A stretch of 64,000 nt of DNA from Otis tarda (GCA_026413225.1 CM048552.1:130089053-130153052), one strand, 5' to 3'. Positions 47,701-59,400 are shown, counted from the first letter of the stretch. A program made the numbers and translations. Notes: generated from the sequence alone by a model not told the origin.

Positions 47701-50700
47701 AAATAATTTAATTTTCATATACAACAGTTTGTTAGTACTTTATTAAATGAAATTTAAATTCATAGGAATTAAAGGAATGTTTTAAGACACAGGTAAGTTT
47801 CTCATCTTTATTGCATTTCAGTGCTGTCATACACATGGAATACACACAAAAACCAGCAATTACCTCAAATAAATGTAACTATAGCAATAAACACGAACAA
47901 ACCATACAGCTCTCAGAAAATATGCCAGTTTAAAAATAAGAGCACACTAAATGCTCCTTTTAAATCTACCTCTTCAGAGCATCCAGCAACATGCTATTCC
48001 ATGTAGTAAATGGCTAGCCACGAAAGCCCAGACCTAAGCATTTACGTACCTATAAGCCTTGGTTCAGATGTGAAGTCTCGCAAAGGTACTGGGATTTTCT
48101 TCACTATATATTCGCAAACTACTTCAATGTTGTACTTCAACTGTGCTGAGATTGGAATTATGGGAGCTCCTTCTGCAACTGTACCTAAACCAAAATCAAC
48201 ATCAAGCCTTAGTACAGTATTTATAGCAACATTACCAAGTGTTCTGTCACTATTAAAAATACATATAAAGCATGCCTTGAAATTCATTAGTATTTCCCAA
48301 AGCAGCGAGTATCACAGCATTTACCCTTCCCTTCAATATTTTAGCTCAAAACAGCCAGACCTACTTTTCGAGGCAGTCGCGTTGCCTCTGGATAACTGTG
48401 TACTGAAGAGCTTTACGGTTGCTTTCTGAACACTGTGCAAGATACCTTCTGCTCTAAGGGAGAATTAATTTCTTACATTGTGATCAGAATATTCTTAAGA
48501 TAGTTTGCTCTGTGAAATCAGATATCTCAGTATTTGATATATCACTATTAATTTTACAGTCAGATTTCATCTGATAAACTAAAATTCCTATCTATTTAAT
48601 GATCTATGTTTTCTAAGTTTCGTAACACAAATACGTTATTTCAGAAAAATCCCAATTTTATGGCAGGGTTTATGTAGTTATCAAGGCTATAATATTGTTC
48701 AATATTATTAGTTTTAACTACATCTATGCTTCTTGTGATAACTCAAGCTCTCACAAAGAACTCCAAATTTACACATCAAACCACTCTGACATAGCTGTTA
48801 TGAACAGCTTATGTAACGCAACAATTCTGGGGGAAAAAACAAAACAAAACAAAAACCAGAGAGACCCATTGGCTACTTTTGATAGTGACAATGTAGCTCT
48901 GCAGCTTTTCACATAGCCCAGCTGAAGCAAGTAAGCAAGGAAAAAACAGTGGAAGCTTCTGGGAAAGATGAAACTCAAAGCACTAGACTACAGTTGAGTA
49001 GAACTTCATGGACAGAGTAGGACAACCCTGTCTGAACTGGACTTAGAAAGACCAATCTTTCGTAATTACAGAAAAGTAACTAACGCAATTATACATACGA
49101 AGTGCCCCTAACAATTACTGCTCCATTCTCTCCTGCACTGCAGTAAAATCACAGCACAATCTCTAGCAAAGAAACAATTCAAGAACAGACAATACCAAGA
49201 AGAAACCATAAATTCAGTGAAAGCTACTAGACAAGAATTATTGCTATTAGTTTTACATCAAGAGCTCTGACCAACACTATTGTACATAAGCAGTCTGAAA
49301 CAGATAAAAAGCACAACTCCAAAAGCTTATTATTTAGATTAACAGACTATGTACACCAGCATAGTCTAAGTAAGAGAAGGTTCTCCATAGCATATAGAAA
49401 ACCATTATGTCCATCTCCCAGTAACGAAGAATTTCCACCACTAAGTGGACTTCTGCTGTTGAAAACTTACCTTGTACAAATGCAAGAATCTGTTCATACT
49501 GTTCTTTAGCCTGGCTCTCCTTCACCAAATCAATCTTATTCTGTAGAATCAAAATGTGTTTCAGTTTCATGATTTCTATAGCAGCTAGATGTTCTGAGGT
49601 CTGGGGTTGAGGGCATGACTCATTACCAGCTGAAAGAAGAAAAGTGACTACAATATAGAAACTATAAACATAGACGAAACTCCTAGAGTTAGGACATCTA
49701 CTTTTCATTGTATCTTTATAAAAAAGACAGTCACCTCTCAGTAAACTACATGTGAGGCATCCAAGTTAATAACCACCTACTCTTCCCCAGAACTTCTGGC
49801 TGTAGCATCCACACAATATGACAGAGGAAAGGTTGCCAGAGTGGTTCCCCCATTCTACTTGCTCCTAGTAGAAACACACATCTAAAATTCCCCAAAGATA
49901 CCGACAGTTGACTTGCTTTACTTATTCCATCCTTTCGGTCTTCAGACATCTTAGTACTGATTGTAGCATAATGGACAATTCACTTTTCAAGAAATATCCT
50001 AAAGTTCTATGCATTTTCTTATCACTAAAGTCATAAAAATTTCAGGATCCCCAAACTCTGTAACACACAATAAATACATCAAGTATGTGAGTAGGGCAGT
50101 TATCAGCATGGTTTGGATTTCAGCCATCCAAGAAGCCAACTTTGGCCTGATGTGCCATTACAGTGGCTAATCTTACTTGAAATATGGTCTATGACACTTT
50201 CAAAATCTAAACGGGCAGAAGGAATGACAGCTTGTCAGCTATGTCAGACTATTTAAACTACAGTATCTGAAGCTGTTTTTCTTGTTTGTTGACATGCCCT
50301 ATCTAGGTAAGATAATTACTATTTATCACTCCAGAGCACTAAGTTGGTTCTACAGACATACAAAAATCAGTTTTACTCGCTTCTTGTTGGTTGCAAATCA
50401 GAACAAAAATTGTCTGAATCACGATAAATCTCCTGTGCCTTGATTTGGCCTGTATTCATCTGGGTGTACTGTTTGTACCGATGTTTGTGGACTGTCCTGT
50501 ATGGGAAAGGCTACATATTCAAAATAAACTGAAGCTTCAGAGAAACTCAAAACATACCTGCAGCTGATCTATTTCCATAAAATTATATATCTTTTACAGT
50601 ATTGTACCATTACCAGCTTTCATTTATCGAACTGATCTTCTATTAATTGGGCCAGTTACCAGACTAATGAGTATGTATAGCGATGTTTAAAAAAACCAGC

Positions 50701-53700
50701 TCGTTTGGGTACATTTTCATTGTAGCATCACTTTATTTTCTTAAACACATCTCAAAAGCATTCACTTGTTTTAATCACTCACCCCGCTCCACTAAATTTT
50801 AAAACCCATGTAATGTTGCTTCATGATATTAAAAAAATAGAGCTCTGCTTTTGTGTATCATTACCTATCAACAGTAAAGCTGCATCCATTACTGCTGCGC
50901 CGTTCAACATAGTAGCCATCAAAATATCATGGCCAGGACAATCCACAAAAGAGACATGCCTGTTGTAGAAGAAGGTTAAAAAAGTCCAAAAGCCAATTAT
51001 CAACAATTTCTCTGACTGATTTATGTGATTGACTATGCAGATAAAAGTATCCTTAAAACAGACAGATAAACAAATATTTCAAGAGAGATGCTGAGAAGTA
51101 ACACCTTAAAAGTATTTTCAAAAAAGTTCTAAAAGAACACAAAGACTACTGAACGGCTACTGAATAGTTTTTCTGAGTTTTAAGATTCGATACCATATAT
51201 CCATACTAGGTACTGCTTTAATATTTCACAAACTCACTTGTAAATTAGACTATATTTAAATGTACCAGAATTAAAAAACCCCACAAACAAAAAAAAAAAC
51301 CAAAAACAAAAACAAACCCACAAAACCAAACTACAAACATACCACACAAGACTTCTCTTCTCTCTTTTAAAAGATGTCTCCCATTCTCCAATTTTAGAAA
51401 ATCATGCATCTTTAATTACACTGTTTTAACGGCCCTTCACTTCAAAGATGTATCTACCGAGATGTTACAGCTCTTCATTCCAACTTCATGATTTTATTGT
51501 GCAGACCATAACAGACAATTCACTACATTCTTGCCTGAACCTATTCAGTGAAGAATCCTTGTCTCCTGGTAGCATGCCACTAAAAAGCAAGTGACTAATT
51601 TGCTGCTTCACTGACAATGTTAGAAATCTACTATAAGCAAATAAACAGTAAGATAAAGAATACAAAGTTTTTAACCAATAGTTTAACAAAGGCTGCATGA
51701 CTGTCACACTCCAATAGAAGTTACTGTTAGAACAAGTGCTCTACTGGGAACCTGAGGAAAGGAAGAAAATAGGTGATTACAGCACTATGTGTATTTTATA
51801 CACAAGCATGAACTAGGAATCTTGTCATACAACAGTTTTTGTGACTACTCTCATTTGAGCAATCTTCGTAAAGACCCACGTAACAACTGTTGTGGTTACT
51901 ACGCTTGCACAATGATCATGCTATGCTTTATTAGAAATGAAGTAAATAAAGAACACCTGGCTTCCACTTAGAGGCCTGATCTCACATCAGGCTTTCATAT
52001 ATTCATTTTAAGAACATTGAAAACTTTTCTGCCACTAGGAAGGAAAAGTTTAACAAAGGTCACCCTCCAGAAAGGAATTTTGAAGATCAGTTTGTGAGGC
52101 CCACATTAGTTCTCATTCTAGTGGCTTCCAAGTGTACTTATATTAATAGCACAAAAACTTTACTTCAGAGTCCTGCAAATACTCAAGAACAGAAGACACA
52201 GCTGTGCTCTACCATGGGCTGTGCATCAGGACTAATAAAAACAAGGCAGTTTAGGCGATACCTTAGATCAGGGGTGCCCAGCATCTAAGAACATGTGGTC
52301 TGCCATAACAATATATTCAGCTTGCAGCTCAACCTCAACCATTTTCAGTTATGTAGAAGGAAGTAAACACAATTTATACCATTCATTTTACAGCAGTTAC
52401 CTGACTAGTTTAAAGTTCCCTTTGGTACCAGGAATATCTGTAGGGAACTCATCTGGGGTACTACTTCCACAGGATCGGTAACACTCTGGCCGGGAACAGC
52501 TTGGGTCATCCAGCTTGTAAATCTGTAAGTAATTTTTTTTAAATTGAGAAAAAGTTTAATTCATCAAGGATTAGTTACTTACAAGCTTACATCCACCCTG
52601 AAATCTATTAGCAACATATTTTCTAGGTTTATAATAATGACTCACCTTTGCATTAGCATAACCCAGCTTGATTGTGATATTTCTTTCCAGTTCATTTTTA
52701 AATCTGACAGTATGAACTCCAGATATAGCTTTGACTACTGTTGACTTTCCATGGGCTACATGGCCAATTGTACCTATGTTTTAAAAGCAAATGTTTGTCA
52801 ATAAACCATTGTTTAATTTTGTGCAATGCTGCATTACAATCAACACATAATTACCACAAAATCTCTGTAGCCAGTAAGTCCAGAGCTCCCATCAGAAGCA
52901 TACATGGGTTTCACAATCATTTTTGTTTAAGCAAGATCCTAAATTGAGCTCCCAATGGACAGATCTTTGCACTTTCATGAAACTCATTTCAATGCTTAAT
53001 TATAAGGTAAAATAAACTTTGCTTTAGCAACTATTCCCCACTTCGTTCAACAGCATTCTTGTAGTAAAATTGGTGCTTTTCAAGTTAAAAGTGTTTGACA
53101 AGTCTCTTAATGCACCTTGATAAAATTTGTAACAAAAACACTGTATACTGTCTGTTTCAGTAAGAATTGCTTTAAAGTCTTCCCGCATAGGTACCATATG
53201 CTAGTGCATGAGCACCATAAAGAATCACATTAATGCACTCCTCTTTTTTAGAAGTTTGGTTTTACCTATATTAATTGTTGCTTGTCTGCTGATGACTTCT
53301 GGTGAAAGAGGCGTCAGCTTGGTAACATCCTGTGTAATGGAGATTTTAGAATTAATTTATCTTGTATCTAAATGTTTAGACAGTACTATACTTATTTTCT
53401 TAAAAATTATCCAGTAGTTCCATTCAGCAAAATCCAACCAAGCTCATTAAAATAATTCTAGTTATGCATTCCAGTCAAGTACATGAAATGGGACAAAAAG
53501 TGAACAAAATCCTGATTGTAAATCAGTATAGATTGCAAATCAAAACACTGCTTCTAAATCAGTATAGGCTGTAAGGTGTTAAAGATGGAAGTAAACAAAA
53601 CAAAAAGCCTTAAAATAAGTTCTAACACACACAAAAAAAAACCCTTACCTACCCCCAAGCTTAAATTACACATAACAGGCAAATTCAAATTAACTTTCCA

Positions 53701-55687
53701 TGGGCTACATGGTAAACTGCACCTATGTTTTAAAAACAAAGGTCTGCCAATAAACAGTTATTTAATTGCTACACGGCTCCATTACAGTCAATACATAATT
53801 ACAACTAACACTTTGGAGTCAGTAGGTCCAGAGATTTTGTTAGCACTATGGATTTAATTTGGTTTTTTTTGTTGGTTTGTTTTGTTTTGTTTTTTTCTGA
53901 ATGGCTACTTTGTCCTCAAATACTGTTATTGCTGCTTTAGGAACTAGATAAAAAAATTCTGCTGCCCTAAATAGACTCTTACATGAACCTACTGGTAGCA
54001 CCTGTCAAATCAAAACACTTACAAATACATTCTGCAAGCTAAAAAGACAACTCTGAAAGAGTTGTTTTGTTTTTTTAAAAGCTGTTTGTCCAAATCTTGG
54101 ACAAATACTGAAATCCACTGAAATGTTCCTCTGTACTATTTTTGAAACTGTTTAATTTCCATCCTGCACTGAATTTGTACCGGTGAGCTATTCAGTTCAA
54201 GCAAAGATTCACGATGCCAGAAGAGTGCTCACTGCAGGACAGGATATAGATATTTTGTCGAGATACAAATAACATAGACACACTAACTGACATTAAATCA
54301 TATATTGCCTACACTGTCATATGCAGGCTCTGTGCATAACAACCAAATAAACTTAAACACATCTGTATAAAAATGCAAGTTCATTCATTCCATTCTAAGT
54401 ACTACATGAATAAAATGTTCATGCTCAATACAAGTTTTGCCCACCTAAGGCAGACAAATAAATTTATATTTCTTGTACATCTAACTTAAAATGACTACGC
54501 GCACTGAAGTCAATGACGTGACCTGCAGATGGCACCATCTAGTAGGGTGACAGGCACGTAAGCATGATGCAAATCCTGTCATCATGAGAAATGTTCCTGG
54601 TGCACGCAATTATGCATGCATGCAATTTTTTCCTCGAGACTGGCATAAGCTCCAGTCAATTGGAAGCATTCAAAGGCCAACTGAAAAAGTACAGAACGGG
54701 CCTTAAACGTAAATCCTACCAACTTCCCAATAAGGCTTCTCTGTGCTCTTTACAACTGGCAAATGCCACGGTCAACAATGAAAGGAAGTAAAGAAACTTT
54801 TTGAAACTACTAACATGCTTCACTAATGAATACCAATGTGCTCAGCTATAACACAAAAAGAATTATTGTGTTCAAAGCCCAAGAATATCAAACATTATTA
54901 TTGTAAAGACAAATACGTCTTTCCAGTTTGCTCAACACCAGAGAGGCAGCAACAGGACTTTAGACTTGTTTTGTCTGCATATATGTGTAACAAGAGGGAC
55001 AGCCTGGATGAGACACTTAATAGGCAAGACCATCACAGGAAGAGACCACTGTAATTGATTTTCTTGGTGGTAAAGAAAATTTTCTTGGTAGACCAACCAA
55101 GTCAGGGCTGGCAACCAATCCATCTACCCGGCTGGGGAAACGTTGCCTATTTAAGGTTCCACTTCAGAGAGGGATGAGCCTTTAACACAACTAAGCAAGA
55201 CAGCCCTTACAAGGAGGAAGCTGCACGTCTCCACCACTGTCACACAAAGGCTTCCCTCGCAAAGCTGGGACGCCAACCCCGCCGAGACTCGGCCTCACCC
55301 AGCCAACCCAACCCCGCTGCGACCAGCCTAACCTGCTCCCAGCGCCGCCGTTCTATCCCATGCCTACTTCCAGCTACCCTTTCCCTCAGCCCCGTCCTCC
55401 CGGAGCACCGCCGCCTTCTGCGCCCCCTCAGACTTCAACGGCCCCAACGGCCGCGGCGAGGCCTGGAGAGAGGCACGGACCCCCTCACTCTCCCAGGGCC
55501 GCCGCCGCCCCTCATCGGCCATCCCCGACCCGGCCATACCCGCTCCCCGCCGCTCCTTGTCGCCCTGGCCCGCGGCCATCTGCCCCCGTCCCCCGGTCGC
55601 CCCGCGGGCGGGTCTCACCAAGGTGGCGAGGTCCTGCCGGCTGAGGTGCGGCTGCCCCAGAGTCACTCCCGCCTCATCCCCCGCCAT
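41698..55687 (-). CDS. EIF2S3: EIF2S3, translation initiation factor eIF2 gamma
   Basis: Twelve minus-strand exons: 55687-55619, 53329-53266, 52773-52646, 52522-52401, 50959-50865, 49629-49471, 48184-48050, 47147-47053, 46123-45979, 45388-45219, 44223-44051 and 41761-41698. They sum to 1419 nt, exactly 472 codons plus stop, the normal vertebrate length. The product binds GTP and initiator Met-tRNA as the core of eIF2 and delivers the ternary complex to the 40S subunit in the cytosol. Motifs: G1 GHVAHGKST (48-56), G2 around T78 in [11 protein letters not shown]3 DCPGH (134-138), G4 NKID (190-193) and G5 SAQ (225-227). Cysteines 96, 101 and 105 lie in the insert where archaeal aIF2 gamma binds zinc. 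Domains II and III follow, and the chain ends IKPTVDDD. Every junction is GT/AG and phases agree, so the gene looks fully functional. Confidence 0.98.
41762..44050 (-). other. EIF2S3: EIF2S3 intron 11
   Basis: About 2.3 kb. It holds a GA microsatellite at 41946-41960 and a plus-strand pyrimidine-rich, G-poor tract at 42570-42830 that creates chance open frames. No exon is seen. Confidence 0.6.
41946..41960. repeat. GA microsatellite in EIF2S3 intron 11
   Basis: About seven GA units. Confidence 0.8.
44051..44223 (-). CDS. EIF2S3: EIF2S3 exon 11, domain III
   Basis: A 173-nt exon encoding [40 protein letters not shown] and [17 protein letters not shown], then splitting an Arg codon. Confidence 0.96.
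45219..45388 (-). CDS. EIF2S3: EIF2S3 exon 10, domains II-III
   Basis: A 170-nt exon encoding [40 protein letters not shown] and [16 protein letters not shown]. An antisense CR1 fragment lies in the intron just upstream (45640-45783). Confidence 0.96.
45640..45783 (-). repeat. EIF2S3: CR1 LINE 3' fragment in EIF2S3 intron
   Basis: Antisense CR1 tail: ATCATAGAATAGTCTGAGTT, GGAAGGGACCTTTAAAGGCC, CCCCTGCAAGGAGCAGGGAC, then TTGAATGTTTCCAGGCATGG. It lies between exons 10 and 9, and since the gene is also minus it is in sense with the gene. Confidence 0.93.
45979..46123 (-). CDS. EIF2S3: EIF2S3 exon 9, domain II
   Basis: A 145-nt exon encoding [40 protein letters not shown] and YAAPGGLI, then splitting a Gly codon. 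Confidence 0.96.
47053..47147 (-). CDS. EIF2S3: EIF2S3 exon 8, domain II
   Basis: A 95-nt exon encoding [20 protein letters not shown] and [11 protein letters not shown], part of the domain II beta barrel. Acceptor TTTCTCAG, donor GTAAACTT. Confidence 0.96.
48050..48184 (-). CDS. EIF2S3: EIF2S3 exon 7, GTPase G5
   Basis: A 135-nt exon with [40 protein letters not shown] and PRLI. SAQ is the G5 element; domain II begins after PVPLRDF. Confidence 0.97.
49471..49629 (-). CDS. EIF2S3: EIF2S3 exon 6, GTPase G4
   Basis: A 159-nt exon with [20 protein letters not shown], then [20 protein letters not shown] and [16 protein letters not shown] gives guanine-base specificity. Confidence 0.97.
50865..50959 (-). 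CDS. EIF2S3: EIF2S3 exon 5, GTPase G3
   Basis: A 95-nt exon encoding [20 protein letters not shown] and [16 protein letters not shown] is the G3/switch II motif. Confidence 0.97.
52401..52522 (-). CDS. EIF2S3: EIF2S3 exon 4, cysteine knuckle
   Basis: A 122-nt exon starting [20 protein letters not shown] and continuing [20 protein letters not shown]. Its cysteine cluster corresponds to the zinc knuckle insert of the eIF2 gamma family. Confidence 0.96.
52646..52773 (-). CDS. EIF2S3: EIF2S3 exon 3, GTPase G1 and G2
   Basis: A 128-nt exon carrying the P-loop GHVAHGKST, then [20 protein letters not shown] and [11 protein letters not shown], the switch I region. Acceptor AAACATAG, donor GTGAGTC. 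A decayed copy of its acceptor and first about 33 nt lies in intron 1 at 53690-53833. Confidence 0.97.
53266..53329 (-). CDS. EIF2S3: EIF2S3 exon 2
   Basis: A 64-nt exon encoding [20 protein letters not shown] plus I and the first base of Gly45. Acceptor TTACACAG, donor GTAAAACC. Confidence 0.95.
53690..53833 (-). pseudogene. EIF2S3: Decayed duplicate of the EIF2S3 exon 3 acceptor region
   Basis: By hand alignment this 144-bp stretch is about 80% identical to 52741-52885. That segment comprises the last part of intron 2, the acceptor and the first about 33 nt of exon 3. The copy lies in intron 1, keeps an AAACATAG acceptor and would read [10 protein letters not shown] before a changed residue and a stop, where the real exon reads [12 protein letters not shown]. 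Similarity fades on both sides. It is best seen as an old local duplication with no coding role. Confidence 0.75.
53834..55618 (-). other. EIF2S3: Rest of EIF2S3 intron 1
   Basis: Low-complexity GT/T-rich DNA at 53855-53895, then AT-rich sequence that grades into the CpG island from about 55240. No additional exon is evident. Confidence 0.55.
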
Positions 55688-56170
55688 CTTGGCCTGAAGA
55701 GGAAGCGAGGAGGACCGCGCGGCCGCCTGACCCCCGGCTCCGCTCGGTGGCGGCGCCGCCGGCGCGCAGCCCGACACCAGCCAGCCGGGAGGCAGACACC
55801 CGGCTCAGCAAACCCGCCGTGCTGGGCGGCGCGGGGCCGCCGCCAGCCCCGCGGTGCGGCGGGAACAGTTCAGGCGCGCCGCGGGGCAGCCCCGAGAAAG
55901 ACCCCTGACGCCCTCGCGCCGGGTGATGCAACCGGGCCTGCCGCAGGGGCCGCGCCGCGTGCGCCAGCGTCGCCGCCGCAGCCAGGGGAGGGAGAGCCGG
56001 CGCACGCGCGGGGCGGGGCCGGGCCGGGCCGGGCCGGGCCGCGGCTGGGCGCCTTGCGCATGCGTATGCGTATGGCGCCTACGGGCGGGTAACGGTCGCG
56101 GGTTGAGGGGGGTGTGGGGCTGCGGGGCTGCTGAGGGGAGGCTTTGGGTCGGGGGAGGAGAGCTGGTTAC
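55240..56170. promoter_or_regulatory. EIF2S3: CpG island, EIF2S3 promoter
   Basis: GC- and CpG-dense DNA spans exon 1 and about 480 bp upstream. An NRF1-type motif TGCGCATGCG is at 56055-56064, five tandem GGGCC units are at 56016-56040, and CGCACGCGC is near 56001. There is no TATA box. The pyrimidine-rich leader just before the ATG could place the start site within some tens of nt of 55700 and give a TOP-like transcript end; this is inference. The (GGGCC)5 tract could form a quadruplex on the plus strand. Confidence 0.85.
55619..55687 (-). CDS. EIF2S3: EIF2S3 exon 1 (coding part)
   Basis: The ATG at 55687-55685 sits in AAGATGGCG, so a YY1-type motif overlaps the start codon. The exon codes for [20 protein letters not shown] and ATL (23 codons), then donor GTGAGACC. 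Upstream is a pyrimidine-rich leader (CCTCGCTTCCTCTTC). The same frame stays open upstream to an ATG at 55777, but protein-family length supports the start at 55687. Confidence 0.96.
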
Positions 56171-59100
56171 AGCGTGCTGCTGAAGAGTGTGTGTGGGTAG
56201 CCTTACACCCAGCTCTCAGTAACTGCTGCTGGAACAAACGTCTGGGGAACAAACGCCTCTAAGTATTTCTGTGGAAAGGGGATGGTCTTCTGTCTTTACG
56301 CCAGGCCTGCTGGGCCCGCGGCTGCTCTATGCGGGTGCTGTGTACCACATACGTAAAATACTGACATTGTTTAGTAGGGTAATCGGGATGGGGACCTAGT
56401 TTGGTTGAGAGATGCACTAGAAAAAAGGAGATTCATCCTGTGTTTATGTGTGTCTAGCAGCATGGGCGATGTAGGTTTGCTTGGGGCAGGTGGGTGTGAT
56501 GCGGGAGGAAAGATGGGGTAAAATTGAAGCAAGGTTCACTTATATATACTGGAAATGAGCATATGTAATTTGAAATCTGATCAGCTTATCTGCTAGAATG
56601 CTAAAATGACACTCTACATATGTTAGTAATCTACTGGCTGTCAGCCTGATAATATTTTGAATTTCAACCTTTCTTTTCTTAGTGTTTTTGTAGTCCATGC
56701 TTAGTGTTAGAGAGACTATAAGGACATAAGACCCTGCCCCAAGATATGAACAGCTTGAATCTCTTGTACCAAGCAGCTATAAGCCCCACCAAATGTGTGG
56801 TACTTTTAGAGCTGAATATGACACAAATGCTTTAAAAATGAAATTAAAATCCCTGATCCACTGATGAGAAACAGCTTAGAGGTTCAACAGAGGCTAAAGG
56901 CCAAATTCACAACCCTGTCAAGTGAGAAATTGAATTGACTTCTTCATGGAAAATTCTTAAAGGCATAGAGGATATTGCTACTAGTAGGATTTATTCTGTG
57001 ATCAGAGAAACAGGTTTTAGCGTAAGTAACCAATTGTGCCAAATACATGCACATTTATCAACAGTGGCATTGCCAGCTGGAAAATATGATGGTTCTCAGA
57101 TTTTGCCTGGCTAACTGCTTGGGTCAAAAAAAGAGGTTTGGAGCAGAGTACCATGTGATTGAAATGCGATGATGGAAATCTGTACGAAGCTGGTATGTCT
57201 GGTTTAACAATGCTTGTAACCTCCCACTTTTGCAAATAGTATTATTTCCATTCTTTCCTGATACAATAGTCAGAACTGAGTTCTGCTGGATACACCCAGA
57301 ACAAATATATTGCCAGCATTCTTGTTTTGGAGAAACGAATATGAAAATTTGGCAAGAAACCTTACAGTATGTATAATGGTGTTGCCAGTGACACAATCTA
57401 TTTTGTCTTGCAACCCAATAATTTTGCACCTTGGTCTGGAAAATAAATTTTCATATCTAATCTTTTATCAGGCCACATGGTGTTTTCAATTCTATATAAA
57501 ATATCTCACTTCTGGGAAAAATAGTGGATGCTTATGACTGAGGTACACAGAGTGCTGTGGGAACATGATGCAATACTTGGTTGTAGTTGCCTCGACGTCC
57601 GGGCATGTGTAATCACCATTATGAAAATGAACTGGAAATACTAGACTCTGTGGTTACTTAGACATTTAAATTATTCATTAATGCAGTGCAATGCAAAATT
57701 ATGGAAACAGTTTTTGTCACATTTGCAGCAGCCTTTAGAAAGGATGTAATCCTTGCCAAGAACCCTGTCAAGAATCTGGAAAAAAAAATTAAAAATACAT
57801 GAGCTGTTGCTGCTACTTTAACAGTGAGATTATACATCTTCCATATTCTGGGACAGTCTTGTTACGTTGGTTGACTGTACTTGGGAATATTTGTAGTGTG
57901 AAGAAAAACCAGAAAAGTCTGAAGACTGCAAGTGTCTAATTAAAGTAGGTAAAAACATTTCTAGGAGTTGTCAAGTATATTATGCATATACGTATAAATT
58001 AAAATTACTGAAGTGGTAAATAGTATATTAATATAACTCAAAAACATATGTCTAGAATTTTATTAATTGCAATAGTCTTATTGAAGCCAGTGGGAACTAC
58101 TTATTAACTGACTCTGCAGGTGCCTGAATCGAAGGGGTCAGCTCAAATCTCTGTGTAAATTAAAATTAACTAAGGTAAAGTTGATAATGCTGGTCATTGC
58201 TGAGGGCCAAAATTAATCAGTCTCACGTGTTCATTTAGGAGATAAGAATTGAGGCGTTATCAACATATTTTTTGGTTTTTTTGATAGAGGCAAATTGTCC
58301 AGTGTGAAGAAGAGGGATATGGGGTGGGGTGTTGTGCTTTTAAATGTTTAGAGTCAATGTGTCAAAGCTCTTGGGCTTTTTCTTTTTTTGTTGGCTAGGT
58401 TTGAGGTCATCTTCTGTGGCAGCGTGTAGGAGAGACCCAAAGATCATCTTATGCCTCAGCTTGCCACAAACTGCAAACGGCAAAATGACAGTCAGGTAAA
58501 AGCAAAACAGTTCTGCTAGCTTTTCCCACCCTCACTGACCTCTGAAGGCCAAAAGTCCAGAGAGGGCAGAAGGATGCATGAAGTTTTGGTTGTATCCCTT
58601 CTGTGTATGAGAAACTTACTCCCTACTCCAGTTTTTCCTTGCCGAAGCATGAGATGTGAGTGGGTGCGTGCTTGGTGCAGCAGAAGACATATCCTATGAA
58701 TAAGGGAGACAGTGTTTTCCCTGTGAGACTTGGGTGGCAGGAACGGTAGCTGTCTTGGCAGAGCCAGTACTTAAAGGTTGGTTGCTTCACCATACGCACG
58801 CAAGTAACAGGTTTTCAAACAGTGGCTGGGGAGATGGGGCAAATTTACTGCATGAACGAGCGGACGAGGTGGAGTAGTGTGAAATTTGCTGAGCGGAGAG
58901 AGGTCAGGCCGCTGGGATGAAGGAGTGAGTGGCAGCAGGTTGGTTGTAGCGTGGAATAAGCCGGCCGTGAGGGAGCAGTAGGAGGGCAGAGTGGGAATAG
59001 CAGTGGGAAGTCTTTTGTGAAGCAGTGCATGGAATAGCTGGTTCATTGTGTGAAGCTGTGAAAGGTGGGAAAGACATTCCACTTGGGGGTGGCAGCTATG

Positions 59101-59400
59101 GAGGAGGTACGCTTTTGTTTTATAAATCAAGAATGGGGTGGGGGTGGTAATGAGAGACTGAAAATAGGCAGCAAAGGAGATGAGAATGGCAATAATCAGG
59201 GAGAGGATGGCAGCGTGTGGCCTGCTATTTGAAGCAGTGAGTGACATAGAAGGTGACGGGGAGGTACTTAGCAGGTAGCGAATGTTTTGAGAGTGGCAGT
59301 GGCAAACCAGAAGTCCACGTAGTTTAGTTCACATCTTAGAATAAAGTCAGAGTTTGCCAGGCAAAGGCAAGATAGAGAAAGCAAGGAGGCGATGTTTGTG
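56171..59400. other. Intergenic region between EIF2S3 and the next CpG island
   Basis: About 3.2 kb. It is AT-rich to about 58.3 kb. From about 58620 to 59390 the plus strand is purine-rich and carries a 158-codon minus-strand open frame (58771-59247) of low complexity in P, S, T and L. No known repeat or gene is recognised. Confidence 0.5.

Larger units (their letters stand above)
47148..53265 (-). other. EIF2S3: EIF2S3 introns 2 to 7
   Basis: Between the listed exons there is only AT-rich sequence, with A-rich tracts (for example 51270-51320) and a T/AT run. I saw no snoRNA boxes or extra exons I could support. The next downstream intron (46124-47052) is similar. Confidence 0.5.

Noticed and set aside
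55646-56092. 148-codon plus-strand open frame opposite EIF2S3 exon 1
   Set aside because: A shadow of the CpG island and the minus-strand coding exon. Arg/Ala/Pro-rich, no motif.
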